Assembly: GCA_036389135.1 (NCBI GenBank)
Contig: DASVQP010000117.1
Coordinates: 124,001 to 188,000, forward strand
Reading direction: 5' to 3'
Origin: Longimicrobium sp.
GTDB taxonomy: Bacteria > Gemmatimonadota > Gemmatimonadetes > Longimicrobiales > Longimicrobiaceae
Length of the DNA: 64,000 nt
The notes under the pieces: model-generated
The model's input: the letters and a program-made list of their open reading frames with translations, nothing else
Databases searched by the model: none
What the model was told of the DNA's origin: nothing
Position numbers and translations under genes: made by a program
In this document: piece by piece, positions 51,887-61,300 of the stretch
How the letters are laid out: each line of letters opens with the position of its first letter
How positions within the stretch are numbered: position 1 is the stretch's first letter

Positions 51887-52425
51887 GGAATCGTTTCGCG
51901 CGCAAGCCAATTGTGTAACTCCGCCACGGCCCGGGCCGTGGAGAGAGCCGGGTCACTCTGCCCGTCCACCACGCACAGCGGAGCCGGCCAGGCGGTCCCC
52001 ACCGTCCGGTTCAGCTCCCGCTCCACATGCATGACGACCTCCTCGAGGGGGACGCCGAAGTCCGGGTACGGGACGTCCAGCCCACGAACCAGGGCGCGGC
52101 GAAGGCACTCCCGGGCGGGCGTTTGAACGAGTAGAACAGCCCACGGCACCCCGGAACGACGCAGGGAGTGGCGAAGGAGATGGGTGAACGGCCCGCCGCC
52201 CGTGCACTCCAGGACGGCTGGACGGCGCTCCTCCGCCCGTGCCAGGAAATGTGCCCAGGCCCGAGCCTCGCCCGCCGCGCTTCCGTCACCGAACTGTCGG
52301 CGCGCGTCGTCGATGCCGGCCGCGGGCCACCCCGTCTTACCGGCCACGGCCCGCACCAGACCCGATTTTCCGCTGGCGATGTTTCCCAGCACCAGCAGCT
52401 TGCCGAAGCGCCGCACCGGCGTCAC
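51883..52425 (-). CDS. Small P-loop kinase-like protein
   Basis: 180 residues from the GTG at 52423-52425, which overlaps the stop of the GT4/radical-SAM gene (GTGA); a longer frame upstream is a shadow. Walker A is LGNIASGKS at residues 13-21. A conserved Asp region (GIDDARRQFGDG) and the lid-like ARECLRRALVRGLDVPYPDF fit nucleoside or small-molecule kinases. The substrate is unknown. It is coupled to genes on both sides. Confidence 0.75.
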   Translation of the reverse strand: MTPVRRFGKLLVLGNIASGKSGLVRAVAGKTGWPAAGIDDARRQFGDGSAAGEARAWAHFLARAEERRPAVLECTGGGPFTHLLRHSLRRSGVPWAVLLVQTPARECLRRALVRGLDVPYPDFGVPLEEVVMHVERELNRTVGTAWPAPLCVVDGQSDPALSTARAVAELHNWLARETIP

Positions 52426-54773
52426 GCCTCCGCGCCAGCGGGCCGGCGCATGGTGCACCCGCGGCAGAGGCTCCGGTTGCGGTAGCCGCGGACCAATCCC
52501 TGGTACGCCTCGGCGCTCCATATGTCGCCCAGCGATTGGCTGTTCAGGTCACCGAACTCGCCGAGCGTGCGGCGTTGCGCGTCGGGTGCGCAGCACGGGT
52601 TGAAGCGCCCCTCCGCGCTGACCCACGCCTCACGGCCAAGGAACGGGCACGCCCCGTCCGCGGCCGACGCAGGGGCGCCGGACTCATCGAGCGTGAAGAA
52701 GTTCTCGAGCAGCACGCGCTCGCCGTTCGGAAGCCGGGCCTCCGCGGCGGCCGCCCGTGCCTCCGCGACGGCCTGGTTCCACCGGCTTCGCGCGCCCGAG
52801 TCGCGGCGCATGGAAAGCGGCTCGATCTCGCGGAAGTGAGCCCACAGGTGGTGTCCCTTCACGCGGTCCACGCCCAGCTCCGCGGCCAGGCGGACGATGC
52901 CGGCCAGCTCGCGCACGTTGCTCTCCAGAAAGGTGAGCTGAAACGTGACGCGGCAGCGGTTTCCACCGGCCGCCGCGTGCGCGTCACGCACCTCCACGAG
53001 CGTGCGGACGTTCTCCAGTACGCGCTCCCACCGCGTTCCCAGCATCACCAACTCGTGCGTCTCGCGGGTGGCGCCGTTCCACGAGACCTTGACGTCGGAG
53101 GTGACGGGGACGATGCACTCCGCCCACGCACGCGCCCCACGCCCTGGGAAGGTGCCGTTGGTGGTCAGGTTCAGGCTGACCCCGTACTCGCGGCAGAGCT
53201 CCACGATCTCGTCGAAGTGCTCGTACAGGAGCGGCTCGCCCATGGTGGACGGGATCACCTCCCGCAGGCCCTGCCCAGCGGCCTCGGAGATGACGCGGCG
53301 CACCGTTTCGAGCGGCATCACACGGCGGGGACGCCCGGCCGCACGCCGCTCCCGCTGGAGCGTGCTGTGCGGCGAGTGCTCCTCGCACATTATGCAGCGC
53401 AGGTTGCAGGTATCCGGGTTGGTATCCAGCGTGATGCGCCACGGCCCCGGCAGCGGGGTCACCCGCGCGGCGTCGCGCCGCTCGATCGCCCGCGCATACA
53501 GCCCCTCGATCCGCTCCGCGTGTTCGCGCACGCTGACCACGTCTCCCGCTGACGATCTCAGGTGGCCGCGCGCGCCGAGGCGAGCGGCCAGGGCGGGATC
53601 GTCCGCGAAGCGCTGCATGGCGTCGGCGAGCGCCGCTACGTCTCGATGCGGAAACACCAGCCCGTTTACCCCGTCGTGGACCAGCTCGGCCATGCCGCCC
53701 GCGGCGGCGGTGATCACCGGCACCCGCGCCTGCTGCGCCTCGTGGATCACGAGCGGCGAGTTTTCCGCCCAGATCGATGGAACGACGATGGCGTCCACCC
53801 GGTCGAACACGTCCGGTACGATGGCCTGGTTCCGGTATTCCCCCATCCACTGCACCCGCTGAGCGGCGCCCGCCGGAAGCCGCCGCGCCAGCTTCCTGAG
53901 CGACTCCGTCTCCTGCCCCCGGGGGCGCCCCCAGATGCGCAGGAAGGCGTCTCCCCGCACCTGGCCGAAAGCCTCGATCAGGTGGTGGACGCCCTTGGCG
54001 GGGATGTGCGTGCCGATGTACCCAAAGGTGAACGGCTCGCCCGGCGCGCGCCGCCGCCCTCGCAGCCGGGAAAGGTCGAAGCCGTAGTCCAGGTGCACCA
54101 GCTTCCCCTCGTCCATGCCCGCCTCGTCACGAAAGCGCTGGAGGAGGGAGTGCGAAGGAGCGATGAAGAGGTCCACGTGCTCCATCATCTCGCGCACGTG
54201 CTGCATCCGCCGCCGCACCCACCCGGTCCAGTACGCGGCATCCTCCTCCCGCTCCTCTGGCGCGCCGGAGAAGGAGCGCGTATAGCAGCGCTCCGCGCAT
54301 CTGCGATCCTCCTGCCCGTCGCAAACGGCCCATAGGTCGGCGGGGTCGTCCGGGTGCGTCTGGATGAACTGCCCGCGGGGACACATCAGCCAGAAGTCGT
54401 GGAGCGTGAAGACCACCGGGATCTCGCGCGCGGCCGCCACACTCACCAGCGAGGTGGAGAGGTGGCTCAGGTGCCCCACGTGCACCACCTGCGGCTGCAC
54501 CTGGTCCAGGACTTCCGCGAAGCACCGGTCCACGCCCGTATGCCGGTAGCGGTCGCGGCCGTGCGGCACGTTCACGACGTGCAGCATGACGCGGGGATCA
54601 TCCCGGTCGGCTTCCCGGCGAAGCGCGCACTCCGGTGCGAACGGATCCTCCTCGCGTGTAAAGACGTGCACCTCGTGCCGGTCGGCTAGCGCGTGGCAGA
54701 GCGTCTGAGTGTAGACCTCGGAGCCAGCGTTGTAGCGAGGGGGATAGCCGTGGATGACGTGAAGGATTTTCAT
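52422..54773 (-). CDS. GT4 glycosyltransferase / radical-SAM fusion
   Basis: 783 residues from the ATG at 54771-54773 (MKILHVIHGYPP). Residues 1-430 are a GT-B, GT4-type glycosyltransferase: AGSEVYTQTLCHALADRHEV, FGYIGTHIPAKGVHHLIEAF, and the late site ENSPLVIHEAQQARVPVI. From about 445 there is a radical-SAM domain: the iron-sulfur cluster Cys456, Cys460, Cys463 in CNLRCIMC, then GEPLLYEHFDEIVELC. The C-terminus has CC and CRGC pairs, as in SPASM-type auxiliary cluster domains. This two-enzyme combination is unusual. It may glycosylate and then epimerise or otherwise modify the same molecule. It is first of four coupled genes. Confidence 0.85.
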   Translation of the reverse strand: MKILHVIHGYPPRYNAGSEVYTQTLCHALADRHEVHVFTREEDPFAPECALRREADRDDPRVMLHVVNVPHGRDRYRHTGVDRCFAEVLDQVQPQVVHVGHLSHLSTSLVSVAAAREIPVVFTLHDFWLMCPRGQFIQTHPDDPADLWAVCDGQEDRRCAERCYTRSFSGAPEEREEDAAYWTGWVRRRMQHVREMMEHVDLFIAPSHSLLQRFRDEAGMDEGKLVHLDYGFDLSRLRGRRRAPGEPFTFGYIGTHIPAKGVHHLIEAFGQVRGDAFLRIWGRPRGQETESLRKLARRLPAGAAQRVQWMGEYRNQAIVPDVFDRVDAIVVPSIWAENSPLVIHEAQQARVPVITAAAGGMAELVHDGVNGLVFPHRDVAALADAMQRFADDPALAARLGARGHLRSSAGDVVSVREHAERIEGLYARAIERRDAARVTPLPGPWRITLDTNPDTCNLRCIMCEEHSPHSTLQRERRAAGRPRRVMPLETVRRVISEAAGQGLREVIPSTMGEPLLYEHFDEIVELCREYGVSLNLTTNGTFPGRGARAWAECIVPVTSDVKVSWNGATRETHELVMLGTRWERVLENVRTLVEVRDAHAAAGGNRCRVTFQLTFLESNVRELAGIVRLAAELGVDRVKGHHLWAHFREIEPLSMRRDSGARSRWNQAVAEARAAAAEARLPNGERVLLENFFTLDESGAPASAADGACPFLGREAWVSAEGRFNPCCAPDAQRRTLGEFGDLNSQSLGDIWSAEAYQGLVRGYRNRSLCRGCTMRRPAGAEA

Positions 54774-54853
54774 GAGGCGTGATGGACCGTGCGCACCGGC
54801 AAGGAATGACCGAAGGAGATTGACCAAGCGCAGATTACACGTGGCCGGCGCGA

Positions 54854-56299
54854 ATGTCGAGCAAGTTCTTTCCGCGGCCGGATACGGCCCTTGCCGCGCA
54901 CGCCGATCCCATCGACCTTGTGCGCGTCCCGCTGCTCCTCTCCCCCTCCGCCATTCCGCGCCCCGTGGATTCCACACCTCACGCAGGTACCGCGCAGCCC
55001 GCGCTGGCGCGCAGGCTGGGGCTGTTCGACGCCACGATGATCGTGATGGGCGGCATCGTGGGAAGCGGCATCTTCGTGACGCCGTACGTGGTCGCGCGGC
55101 AGGTGCACACGCCCGCGCTCATCGTGGGCGCGTGGCTGGCGGGCGGGCTGGTCGCGCTGGCGGGCGCCTTCGTCTACGCGGAGCTCGCGGCGCGGCGGCC
55201 GCACGTGGGCGGGCAGTACGCGTATCTGCGCGATGCCTTTCATCCCGCCGTGGCCTTCGTCTACGGGTGGGCGCTGCTGCTGGTGATCCAGACGGGCGGG
55301 ATGGCGGCCGTCGCCGTGACCTTTGCGCGCTACTTCCGCGAGGTCACGCACCTGCCGCTGGCGGAGCCCGTCGTGGCGGCGCTGGGGATCGCGCTGCTGG
55401 TGGCCGTCAACTGCATGGGCGTGCGCTCCGGCAGCACCGTACAGAACGGGCTGATGATCCTCAAGATCGTGGCGATCGTGGGGCTGATCGCGGCCGGCTT
55501 GGTCTTCGTGGCGCCGGACGCGGGCGCCGCACCGGCCCCGGCGCCCGCGCCTTCGGGGAGCCTGTTGCTGGCCTTCGGCGCGGCGATGACGCCCGTGATG
55601 TTCTCGTACGGCGGGTGGCAGACGGCGAGCTTCGTGGCCGGCGAGATGCGCGACCCGCGGCGGGACCTCGCGCGCGGGCTGCTGATCGGCGTTGCGGGGG
55701 TGATCGCGCTGTACGTGGGGGTTACGCTGGCGTGTGTCCATGCGCTCGGCGCGAGCGGTCTGGCGGCGACCACCACGCCGGCTTCCAGCGTGATGCGGCT
55801 GGCGTTCGGCGAGCGCGGCGCGGCGCTGATCGCGGCGGGCATCGCCATCAGCACGCTCGGGTTCCTGAGCCAGGGGATGCTCACGGCCCCGCGCGTGTAC
55901 TTCGCCATGGCGGCGGACGGGGTTTTCTTCCGTTCCGTGGCGCGGGTGTCGCAGCGCACGCGGGCACCGGTGGTGGCCGTGGCGCTGCAGGGCGTGCTCT
56001 CGCTGCTCATCGCCCTCACCGGGACGTTCGAGCAGATCCTGGGCTACGTGGTGGCGGTGGACTGGGTCTTCTTTGCGCTCACGGGCGCCGCGCTCTTCGT
56101 CTTCCGCCGCCGCGAGGGTGAGGCGGACGGCGGCGCGCGCGTGCCCGGACACCCGGTGACGACGGCGCTCTTCGTGGCCGCGGCGGCGCTCATCGTGGTC
56201 AGCACCGTGCTGGACGCGCCGGTGAACAGCGCGGTCGGGCTCGGGATCATGCTCGCCGGCCTCCCCGTGTACGCGCTCTGGCGCCGGCGCGCGGGATGA
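54854..56299 (+). CDS. APC-family amino-acid permease
   Basis: 481 residues with about 12 membrane helices. The first helix carries the substrate-binding motif VMGGIVGSGIFVTP; FSYGGWQTASFVAGEMRDP is the usual helix-6/loop block, and LTAPRVYFAMAADGVFF helix-8/9. The first 50 residues precede the first helix and are poorly conserved, so a downstream start is possible. The stop overlaps the aminotransferase start (ATGA), which suggests that the permease imports that enzyme's substrate. Confidence 0.85.
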   Translation: MSSKFFPRPDTALAAHADPIDLVRVPLLLSPSAIPRPVDSTPHAGTAQPALARRLGLFDATMIVMGGIVGSGIFVTPYVVARQVHTPALIVGAWLAGGLVALAGAFVYAELAARRPHVGGQYAYLRDAFHPAVAFVYGWALLLVIQTGGMAAVAVTFARYFREVTHLPLAEPVVAALGIALLVAVNCMGVRSGSTVQNGLMILKIVAIVGLIAAGLVFVAPDAGAAPAPAPAPSGSLLLAFGAAMTPVMFSYGGWQTASFVAGEMRDPRRDLARGLLIGVAGVIALYVGVTLACVHALGASGLAATTTPASSVMRLAFGERGAALIAAGIAISTLGFLSQGMLTAPRVYFAMAADGVFFRSVARVSQRTRAPVVAVALQGVLSLLIALTGTFEQILGYVVAVDWVFFALTGAALFVFRRREGEADGGARVPGHPVTTALFVAAAALIVVSTVLDAPVNSAVGLGIMLAGLPVYALWRRRAG

Positions 56300-57381
56300 C
56301 GGGCTCCGAGTACCTCCGCTGGGCCAAGACGCGCCCGCCGGCCCGATTCGACCTCACCTCCAGCGGCGTGCCGTACCTCCCGCTCCACGAGCTCGCCGTC
56401 TCCATCGACGACCTGGAGATCAGCGGCACGGGCGCGTACGGCTACGCGCCGCTCCAGCAGGCCATCGCGGCGCGCTACCGGGTGGACGTGTCGTGCGTCG
56501 CATCGGCGATGGGCGCGTCGATGGCCAACCTCCTCGCGCTCGCGGCTGTCGTCCGGCCGGGAGATGAGGTGCTCATCGAACATCCGACGTACGAGCCGCT
56601 GATCGCCGCGGCGCGCTGGCTGGGCGCGGAGGTGCGCTCCTTCGCGCGTCGTGCCGATGACGGCTTCCGCCTAGACCCGGCGGAGGTGGAGCGGCGGATG
56701 ACGGACCGCACGCGCGCCGTCGTCGTCACCAACCTCCACAACCCCAGCAGCGCACTCGCGGAAGACGACACGCTGCGCCAGATCGGCGAGATCGCGGCGC
56801 GGACCGGCGCGCGCGTCATCATGGACGAGGTCTACCTCGACGCGCTCTGGGAGCCCGCGCCGCGTACGTCCTTTCATCTGGGCGAGACGTTCATCGCCAC
56901 GAACAGCCTCACCAAGGTCTACGGCCTCAACGGCCTGCGCTGCGGCTGGATCCTCGCCGCGCCGGAGATCGTGGAGCGCGCCTGGCGTCAGACGGAGCTG
57001 TTCAACAACATCGGCGTCCACGCGGCGGAGCGGCTGAGCCTGGCCGCCTTCCAGAAGCTGGACGCCATCGCCCTCCGCTCGCGCGCGCTGCTGGACGCCA
57101 ACGCCGCCGTCCTCAACGAGTTCTACGCCGCGCACGCCGGCCACCTGGTCGTCTCGCCCCACGCGCACGGCACCGTCTCCTTCCCCCGCCTCCGCACCGG
57201 CGACGCGGACGCGCTCTGCGATTTGCTCGCGGCGCGGTACGATACGGCCGTGGTGCCCGGGCGCTTCTTTGGAGTGTCGGACCACCTGCGCATCGGCCTT
57301 GGCGTGGAACCGGCGACGTTCCGCGAGGGGCTGGAGCGGGTGGGGAACGCGCTGAACGGGCGATCACATCGCGCTGGCTGA
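56296..57381 (+). CDS. Class I/II PLP-dependent aminotransferase
   Basis: 361 residues. The PLP Lys is in NSLTKVYGLNGLRCGW, the cofactor-binding Asp/Tyr in ARVIMDEVYLDALW, and the Asn in VVTNLHNPSSA. The N-terminal part (YGYAPLQQAIAARY) fits the aminotransferase fold. It is slightly shorter than usual but complete. It overlaps the permease gene, so uptake and transamination are likely coupled. The amino acid is not identified. Confidence 0.85.
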   Translation: MTGSEYLRWAKTRPPARFDLTSSGVPYLPLHELAVSIDDLEISGTGAYGYAPLQQAIAARYRVDVSCVASAMGASMANLLALAAVVRPGDEVLIEHPTYEPLIAAARWLGAEVRSFARRADDGFRLDPAEVERRMTDRTRAVVVTNLHNPSSALAEDDTLRQIGEIAARTGARVIMDEVYLDALWEPAPRTSFHLGETFIATNSLTKVYGLNGLRCGWILAAPEIVERAWRQTELFNNIGVHAAERLSLAAFQKLDAIALRSRALLDANAAVLNEFYAAHAGHLVVSPHAHGTVSFPRLRTGDADALCDLLAARYDTAVVPGRFFGVSDHLRIGLGVEPATFREGLERVGNALNGRSHRAG

Positions 57382-57408
57382 GCGCGCTCCCGCAGTTGGC
57401 AGCTGCGT

Positions 57409-57807
57409 TTATCTCAGCCAGTTCTCCACATACAGCTCCGCGATCCGGGCGAACTCCCGCTCGTTGTCGGTAACGAGGGTATAGCCGAGCGCCACGGTCT
57501 GCGCTGCGATGAGCAAGTCATTGCCGCCGATTGGCTGACCCATCCTTTCAAGGCGCGTGCGGAGGACCCCGTACACCGCGTCCGCAGGGGGCTCCAGGGG
57601 CAGGACGTCGAGAACTCCGAGCACCGCTTCTACCTGTTCAGTTAGGCGTGCCGAACCTTTCTTCTCGGCGCCGAACCGGAGCTCAGCCGCCACGACGATG
57701 CTCGTGCAGACCCCCGCCTCACCGACCTGGCGAATGCGCTTCGTAACGGGCCCCTGTGGCCGGCGCACGAGATCCGAGACGATGTTGGTGTCCAGCAGGT
57801 AGCGCAT
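57409..57807 (-). CDS. vapC: PIN-domain toxin (VapC)
   Basis: 132 residues. Intact PIN-fold ribonuclease: LLDTNIVSDLV (first Asp), VVAAELRFGAEKK (Glu), GGNDLLIAAQ (Asp) and LVTDNEREFARI (last Asp). The ATG shares bases with the antitoxin TGA. It cleaves RNA when freed from the antitoxin. The specific target is unknown. Confidence 0.9.
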   Translation of the reverse strand: MRYLLDTNIVSDLVRRPQGPVTKRIRQVGEAGVCTSIVVAAELRFGAEKKGSARLTEQVEAVLGVLDVLPLEPPADAVYGVLRTRLERMGQPIGGNDLLIAAQTVALGYTLVTDNEREFARIAELYVENWLR

Positions 57808-58040
57808 CAGAGATCCACCGAGTCCATCGGCAGCTCCGGGATGGGCGGGAAGTCCTCGTCGAGCGGTTCCAATGATGCTAACAGCGCAAGCAACGACTGC
57901 GGCGGCGCGGGTTCGATGATCAGCCGCTCGCCCTCCTTCCGCAGGATGGCATCCTCGCCAGCCAACTCGAACTCGCGAGGAATTCGTATCGCCTGGTTCC
58001 GCCCGTTCCTAAACAACTTGACGCGACGCTGTGCGCTCAC
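57807..58040 (-). CDS. vapB: Antitoxin (VapB, AbrB/SpoVT-like)
   Basis: 77 residues from the GTG at 58038-58040, which has GGAGGT 7 nt upstream. RRVKLFRNGRNQAIRIPREF is the swapped-hairpin AbrB DNA-binding fold; the acidic C-terminus (LEPLDEDFPPIPEL) should block the VapC active site. Palindromic operator-like repeats lie directly upstream. Confidence 0.9.
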   Translation of the reverse strand: MSAQRRVKLFRNGRNQAIRIPREFELAGEDAILRKEGERLIIEPAPPQSLLALLASLEPLDEDFPPIPELPMDSVDL

Positions 58041-58058
58041 GAGTCACCTCCGGGTTGA

Positions 58059-58078
58059 CATATGCCAAAGCATATGCC
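58059..58078. promoter_or_regulatory. Putative VapB operator
   Basis: CATATGCC occurs twice, 12 bp apart (58059-58066 and 58071-58078); the second overlaps the perfect palindrome GCATATGC (58070-58077). They end 20 bp upstream of the vapB start, as expected for autoregulation. Confidence 0.6.
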
Positions 58079-58178
58079 ACCGCGGAGCGGAAGTCAATAT
58101 CCGCCGAACATCCGCTCCGCGGGTCCGGCGTCTGGCCCGGGGAGAGCGCAGTAGCGCGACTCTCCTCATCGATAGGAG

Positions 58179-58192
58179 CCGAGCATGCTCGG
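58179..58192. repeat. Perfect palindrome upstream of the STAND gene
   Basis: CCGAGCATGCTCGG is a 14-bp perfect palindrome about 120 bp before the STAND gene. A second hairpin (GAGAG...CTCTC, 58142-58164) precedes it. Either could be an operator or a leader hairpin that limits expression of a toxic gene. The rest of 58041-58309 shows nothing else clear. Confidence 0.45.
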
Positions 58193-58309
58193 CACCACGC
58201 AAGCCTCACGGAGCGGTGCGGAAGGTATTAGCTAAGTCACGAGCAAAAGGCATGGCTTTGAGCGTGCTTCGCCGACCTTAAACTGAGTCCATCCCTACGT
58301 CGGTGTTCA

Positions 58310-61300
58310 ATGTCGAATTCAGGAGCAAAGGCTGCTCTGCAGGGTTATCGCCGGCAGGCACTGTACACCCTAGCCCGTGTCCTTCGGGGAGGGCCCGACC
58401 TCGTTTTTCATCCGGAGGGAAACGAGGATCTAGCCGTCTATGGGGCCGACGGATCACTGCTGGAAGCCGTGCAGGTCAAATCGTACGCCGAGCCGCTGGC
58501 CCTCTCCGACTTTGGGCCGCGCAAGGAGGGCTCGTTCTTCCGGCGCGCTGCGGACCTAGCCAGCAGGCCGGGGGTCGCGGTTCGCGTAGCCAGCTTCGGT
58601 CCCGTCGGTCCGGAGCTGCGAGGCGCCTGGGCGGGCGTCGGACAGCCCCGGAACGAGATCACGCGCAAGCTCCGTGAGGCCGGTCTGCACTCGGACGCAC
58701 CGGCGCGGCTATATGATCGTGTGGAGTGGGAGGAAGTAAGTGAGGAGGAGCTGAGGCGGGAAGTCTTCGACTTCCTCCGCGACAGCGCCGCCGGTGGAGA
58801 GCCAGTCAGCGCTTTCGACCTCCTGGTGTCCTGGCTCTACGTGGCCGCGGAGACCCAGCAGCGTATTACGTACGGCGTGCTGATCGAGAAGATCAACGCC
58901 ATCGGCCGCTACCTTGCCGAGCGGGCCGCGCACCACCAGGAGTGGTTCACCACCATTCACCCCCTTCTGGACGAGCTTCCGGACGGCGTCGACCGCGCGA
59001 TCTTGGAGGAGGAGTTCTACCGCGGGATCTCCGCTCGGTACCTGGACATCGTGGCCGGGAACGACGTAGAGCGCCCGGAGAAGCTCGCCGAAATCCAAGA
59101 CGCGTTCTCGTCCGGCGCGCGCGCGGTTATCGTGCACGGCGCGTCCGGTCAGGGCAAATCGACGCTGGCGTACCGCTACCTCCACAATTTTGTGCCTGAG
59201 GTGTGGCGCTTCACGGTCCTCGCGGTGGAGAGCCGAACCCACGCCCTCCAGGTGGCCACGGCCCTCTCGGGTCACCTGCGGTCAATCGACGCGCCGATGT
59301 ACGTGCACGTGGATGTGACTCCGCGTGATCTCGACTGGCCCGAGCTGGTCCGCTCCCTCGTCCAGCACGAGAACGTGCGCGTGCTGGTGACGATCCGTGA
59401 GGAGGACTTCGCGCGGCTCGGGATGGCCAACGCCGAGCTCCGCTTCCCCCGTACCATCCCGCTGCTGCTTGATCAGGACGAGGCCCGCGGGATCTACACT
59501 CGTTTGGCGGCACGCCAGCCCGACGAGCGCTTTCTCACCTTCGACGAGGCCTGGCGGCGGTTTGGGGGCGAAGGCCCTCTCCTGGAGTTCGTCCATCTCG
59601 TGGCTCAGAGCGAGTCGCTCCGGGACCGGCTCGCGGCGCAAGTGCGACGTCTGAAGGACGAGGTGCGCGCGCGACACATGGCACCGGAGGATCTCCGGTT
59701 CCTGCACCATGTGAGCGTGGCCAACGCGTATGAGGCCCGCGTGGATGTCGTCGGGCTCGCGCACGAGTTGCGGCTTGCTGACCCCGTCTCAACTCTGGAT
59801 CTGCTGGAGCGCGAGTACCTGCTCCGCCGCTCCGCCGACGGGCGGCATGCGGAAGGGCTGCACCCCATCCGCTCTGCGGTGCTGGCGGAGGAGCTGTCGG
59901 ACCCCGCGTTTCACCCGTGGGTTGCGACTGCGGTCCATGTGCTGCCGTACGTTCCGGAGGAAGACCTGGAGCCGTTCCTCCTCTACGCCTTCTCCCGCCA
60001 TCCCGAGGGCGTGGAGGCCCTCGTTCAGCGCGTCTCCTCCCTTACCTTCACCACTTGGAGCGGGCTGGGCGGAGTCGCGCGGGCGCTCCTCTGGCTGAGC
60101 GTGCGGGAGTACATTGAAGAGAACGACCCCCTTATCCGTGAGATTGCGGACCTGGCCGGAGATGGCTGGTGGGGGGCGCTCAATTTCGACATCGCGCGGG
60201 TGGATCTCATCTCTGGCTCACTGCTAGCGAACATGGGTGCGTCTCTGGGCAATGCGACCGCCGTGGAAGCCTCACGGGCGTACATGGCCCGGCAGACGGA
60301 CACCGCGCGGGCGTTCGCGCGCCTGGAGGCGTGGATGCGCGGCCTGGAACAGTCGCAACCCGATGCGCCCGCATCAGTGGCCGATTGGGCTGCGCTGGCG
60401 GAGAGCTACTTCTGGTCCGCGCACCTCGACGTCGATTCCGCACTGCGCGCTTGGGCAGACGACGTGGACCTTGCCCCCGCCGTCGAGGACATCCCGCTCG
60501 CCGTGCTCGCGGAAGTGGTACTCGCGTTCTCGTACGGCCCTACCGCCACCTTTGAAGCTCAGGTGGCGCCGTACCGTGACCAAATCCGTGATCGGTACCA
60601 GCGCGAGACCAACACGCTGTTCATCGAGGATCGCGGAGACACTCTCCGCGCGCACTTCATCTTTCCGTTCGAGCTGCTGAACGGCTCCGACGCCACCACC
60701 GGCGGTCAGCAGGAGAAGAATCCATTCCACTCCGCCGCAATCCGCCGGATCGAACTCCTGCGTAGTCTCTTCCCCGGCTGGAATCGGTACGGCTCGCAGG
60801 CCTACGGGCACCAGATGGGAGCGATGGTACTCCCCATCGACGAGACGAATCAGCCCGGAGTTCAGGTGCAGTCCCTCCCGCCACGCTGGCTGCCGCGGAC
60901 GAACGCCACTTTCCGCCTGCTGGCGGATTGGGTTCGTCGGCCAGCGACATGGCGAGACCACGCCCAAACCCTGATCGACCTACGCAAGTCAGTCATCGGA
61001 GGCTTGAAAGGGCTACGCGTTTTCCTGCTCGGCTATATGCGTGGACAGGGATCCACACAACCCTGGAAGAAGATCGATCCCGACGTCTGGGAGCGCGCCA
61101 AAACGCGGGTCCAGCGCCTGCCTCCGCTGCCGCAGTCGGCAGTTGATGAATGGGGGTTCTCCAACGAATCAATGAGCGCCATGCGCTCAGACGAGGGGAC
61201 GACCTCGCAACGATCCGATCCCGCGCGAGCGAGCCAGGCACGGGTGGGTGACGTTTACGCCGACTACCTCAAGGCGTCGCGCGAGTACACTTGGGGGCTC

